Shown here one piece after another: positions 61,105-64,000 of a DNA stretch of 64,000 bases. The DNA is taken from positions 119,047 through 183,046 of the forward strand of contig CALKCF010000006.1 in the NCBI GenBank assembly GCA_938083505.1, written 5' to 3'. The DNA comes from an uncultured archaeon (GTDB lineage: Archaea; Thermoproteota; Nitrososphaeria_A; Caldarchaeales; Wolframiiraptoraceae). The notes below the pieces were generated by a model that saw nothing but the letters and a program-made list of their open reading frames with translations, did no database searches and was not told the origin of the DNA. The position numbers and the translations under genes were made by a program. The stretch's first letter is position 1. Each line of letters begins with the position of its first letter.

Positions 61105-61249
61105 GACGGTACCCCACAAAAGTCTACAACCGTTGTCAAACTTGTAACTTAAAAAACTAGGCCGAATAGTGTGGATCATGTGGCAGGTACAACCCAGAAG
61201 TTGGAGGAAATGGTGGTAGATACTAACCAGTATAAAGCAGCAGGAAGTC

Positions 61250-61456
61250 GTGGAGAGGTATAGATCGACCATCGAGTATGTCGCTAAAACGCTCGCAAGT
61301 ATAGCCGGTATACCTCAGAGAACCGCCAGCATACTCTGGAGGATAGTGCCGAAGGGCCAAACTGAACTTATGACATTCAGTACATTATATCAGCGAATTA
61401 AGGACTACACAATTAATGAACTGAAAAGCCCTGACGTTTTTGCAAAGTGTTCTTAA
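61250..61456 (+). CDS. Small ORF directly upstream of the terminase
   Basis: 'VERYRSTIEYVAKTLASIAGIPQRTASILWRIV'; its stop overlaps the terminase GTG start. Confidence 0.4.
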   Translation: MERYRSTIEYVAKTLASIAGIPQRTASILWRIVPKGQTELMTFSTLYQRIKDYTINELKSPDVFAKCS

Positions 61457-62772
61457 AGTTTGAACCAACATCGTAGCAGCTTAAGCTCATAGTAGACCAA
61501 GCGAAAAGAATCGCGGTTATGGGCTACTGTCAATCTGGAAAATCCTACGCACTCACAGCTAAAACCATCTTGTTCTGCATAACGCACCCAGGCTTAAGGG
61601 TTATCTATTGCGCTCCAAGCTTTAGACAGTCGAAGACATATTTCTGCAAAATCAAGGAACATTTAACGATGTAGCCGGCTGTACGGATAGCTTAGATTCT
61701 TGAGGAATTGAAGACAAAAATCAAGTTTACAAATGGTAGCTAGGTTGAGGCATTTCCGTACGCACCCGAGCGCCTAAGGGGCGATACCTGCGACTTCATA
61801 CTCGCCGATGAAGCGGCATTCATTCCTGATGATGAATTCTTTGAAGATGTACTGAAACCCATGCTAGCTACGCGTTGGGAGAAGGGTGCCCAGCTGATAG
61901 TCTGCTCCACGCCTTGGGACACGAACAACTATTTTTGTAGAACCTTCAAAGACCTACATATAGTATCTGAGTGGGGCCATCAAGTGTGGACTTGGTGTGA
62001 GGCCGTGGCTGATGGCGTCATACCTATGAACTTCATCGAAAGTGAGATGTAGATAAAGGATATGAGCTTCTTTAAGCGTGAATACGAAGCCGAGTTCGTC
62101 TCAGATGAAGACAGCTGGCTGACGCTGGATTTGATAAACCGCTGTTTGGACGCTGATGAACGTTTCTGGGATTTTGAGGAATATCATGTGAGCGAATTTT
62201 ATATAGGCCTCGACTTGGGTAAGAAAGTTGATTATTCAGTGTTAACGGCTATCGAGAAGGTAGGCGATGAGCTTTACGTAAGACATGTAAAAGTTTGGCC
62301 ACTCGAAACTCCCTACTCAGCCATCGTAGGTTACGTGAAGGTTCTTTCAGAAAGATGGCGCCTGTCCTATAAGATTCTTGTAGACCAGACAGGTGTCGGT
62401 GAATACGTAGCAGAAGATATGTTAAATGTTCAAATACCGAACTTAGAAGGTGTAATCTTAACGGCCCCGAAGAAAGTCGAGATTGCTAACTACCTCAAGC
62501 AGAAGATGCAGGAGGGCTGTAAGCAAGACAGCAAAGGAAAGTGGTCCGGAACATCTAGGTTACACATCCCATATTCGGAGGACAGCGAGCTCATCAGGAG
62601 GATCGTTGCGGAGCTAAATACAGAAAAATATATGTTGACGAAGGATGGGAGCATAAAGTTCTACCATCCGGATAACACATATGACGATATTTTCTGGAAT
62701 CTCGCTTTGGCCGTGTACGCAATTAGAAGTACTTATGATGTGAACATAACACCACTCTTTACTATACGATAA
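61447..62772 (+). pseudogene. Viral terminase large subunit (TerL) with five in-frame TAG codons; pseudogene or amber-recoded gene
   Basis: Single frame: 'FEPTS-TAG-QLKLIVDQAKRIAVMGYCQSGKSYALTAKT', Walker B 'DFILADEAAFIP', 'LIVCSTPWD', 'FFKREYEAEFVSDEDSWL', nuclease 'FYIGLDLGKKVDYSVLTAIE'. TAG at 61474, 61672, 61693, 61741, 62050; ends TAA 62770. Confidence 0.85.
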
Positions 62773-62843
62773 ATTTTGAATTAAACGAGTTAGCAAGAAA
62801 TCACAAGAGGGTGATTGTAGAAGACGTGTGAATATTAAAATTC

Positions 62844-63995
62844 TTACATCAAACCGATTTGCTCTGCTACTAGCTGAGAAAGGTCGATAACTCTCTTACG
62901 ATTCTGTTGTGAAGATGCGGCCTGCAACAAGTTTTGGACACATGTCGGACACGCTGTCGTTATCACTTCTGCATTTGTGGATGCAAGCATCTCGTACCTC
63001 TTTTTGGATAAATACTCCGCTATTGATGGATAATTGGCCTTCAGTAAGCCTCCCCCGCCGCAACAACAAGAGTGCGCGCCGTTGTATTTCGGATACACAA
63101 CATTTGCTATACTGCTTAGCACGTTTATGGGTTCTTTTATAATCCCGCACACTCTTGAAAGCTCACAAGGTTCATGATATGTTATTAGCACATCAAGTTT
63201 CGGTATTTTTAATTTACTTTTCTTAACGTAGTTGTTAAGAAATTCCGTGAAGTGAATGACTTCAAAGTTAGGTTTAATTCCCAACAACTTTGGATACTCA
63301 TACTTTAAAGCCAAGTAGCATCCTGGACATCCAGTAATCACCTTCTTGGAATCCACGGAAGATATTTCTCTGATGTTATGCTCTGCGATCGTTCTCGCTT
63401 CATTTAACGCTCCCGCTAGGACGAGTGGGTGCCCGCAACACCATTCATCCTTTAATATTGTCCAATCTTCATTTAAATAATTCAATATGCTTGTTATAGC
63501 CTGTGCTATCGTCTGTACCATCCCTGAGAACGATGCGACACATCCTACAAAATATACAATGTCTGCAGAATCTTTGATCTTAACATCAGCATCTGTATAC
63601 ATTATCCAATCATTCCTAGAAGTGTTGTCCATCATGTAAACATTCTTGAATTCAATTATGGTGTTGGAAAGTCTTTTTACAGTATCGGGAACTATGCCAA
63701 GCTCAAAGAGCTTTTGTCTTGCCAGCAAAGATACCTCTCCTATATTTATACCTTGAGGACATTTGTATGCGCAAGAGTAGCATGTAGAACATTTGTAGAA
63801 TTTTTCAGATAACTTAATCGTTGGTTGTAATTCTCCTCTTATAAAGGCTAAGAAAAGTGTTTTACGTCCACGCGGACTAAATGATTCCTCATAGTTTTCT
63901 GCTTCCACAATTGGACATGTGGAGCGACAAAAACCGCAATGTTCGCAAAAGTTAAGCTTTTTGAGCACGTCCTCCACAACAATTTCAAATGACAA
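62844..63995 (-). CDS. (Fe-S)-binding oxidoreductase with two CCG domains (HdrD/GlpC-like)
   Basis: Two 4Fe-4S motifs 'CEHCGFCRSTCP', 'CSTCYSCAYKCP'; CCG domains 'CCGHPL', 'CCCGGGG'. Confidence 0.88.
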   Translation of the reverse strand: MSFEIVVEDVLKKLNFCEHCGFCRSTCPIVEAENYEESFSPRGRKTLFLAFIRGELQPTIKLSEKFYKCSTCYSCAYKCPQGINIGEVSLLARQKLFELGIVPDTVKRLSNTIIEFKNVYMMDNTSRNDWIMYTDADVKIKDSADIVYFVGCVASFSGMVQTIAQAITSILNYLNEDWTILKDEWCCGHPLVLAGALNEARTIAEHNIREISSVDSKKVITGCPGCYLALKYEYPKLLGIKPNFEVIHFTEFLNNYVKKSKLKIPKLDVLITYHEPCELSRVCGIIKEPINVLSSIANVVYPKYNGAHSCCCGGGGLLKANYPSIAEYLSKKRYEMLASTNAEVITTACPTCVQNLLQAASSQQNRKRVIDLSQLVAEQIGLM

Positions 63996-64000
63996 TCCTT

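Noticed and set aside
1-64000. Many of the 60-180 aa ORFs in the track lying opposite or inside longer genes (e.g. 1605-1802, 20616-21254, 23064-23609, 45343-45684)
   Set aside because: They are antisense shadows of strongly recognisable genes, with low-complexity Ser/Leu-rich composition and no motifs.
1-64000. Genome-wide TAG-to-sense recoding by the host
   Set aside because: Core genes in the window (SUI1 8336, TFB 8350, Lhr 29084, NUDIX 29536) terminate at TAG, so only local or viral suppression is worth considering.
1-64000. CRISPR arrays, tRNA or rRNA genes
   Set aside because: No regularly spaced repeats seen, and no tRNA-like T-arm/acceptor combinations found in the intergenic regions I read.

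Overview
The window is a chromosomal segment from a thermophilic, F420-using archaeon. Reverse gyrase, TFB, LSm, aIF1/SUI1, TiaS, Nob1, archaemetzincin, CofC/CofD and the NurA-HerA-Mre11-Rad50 cluster support this; a Thermoproteota / Aigarchaeota-like host is only a guess. About 1-46.9 kb is dense housekeeping sequence. About 46.9-48.8 kb and 53.2-62.8 kb are eroded accessory DNA: broken branched-chain amino-acid transporter genes, an MFS pseudogene, an acyl-CoA dehydrogenase pseudogene, two tnpB relics and a provirus terminase. The strongest hidden signals are: (1) a tight three-gene operon (29533-32707, minus strand) that reads as a minimal archaeal SMC5/6-type complex, with a short hinge-less SMC having Smc6-like 'SPFRAVDEFDVHLD' motifs, an Nse4-like kleisin and an Nse3/MAGE-like KITE protein; (2) a viral terminase large subunit open over about 441 codons, interrupted only by five in-frame TAG codons, with no TAA, TGA or frameshift; (3) a Rad50 with no CXXC zinc hook next to a HerA gene frameshifted twice, once inside its Walker A motif; (4) a ModE-type palindromic operator in front of tupABC, next to a HTH-plus-binding-protein fusion regulator. 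No CRISPR array, rRNA or tRNA was recognised. All calls come from reading motifs by eye; no searches were run.
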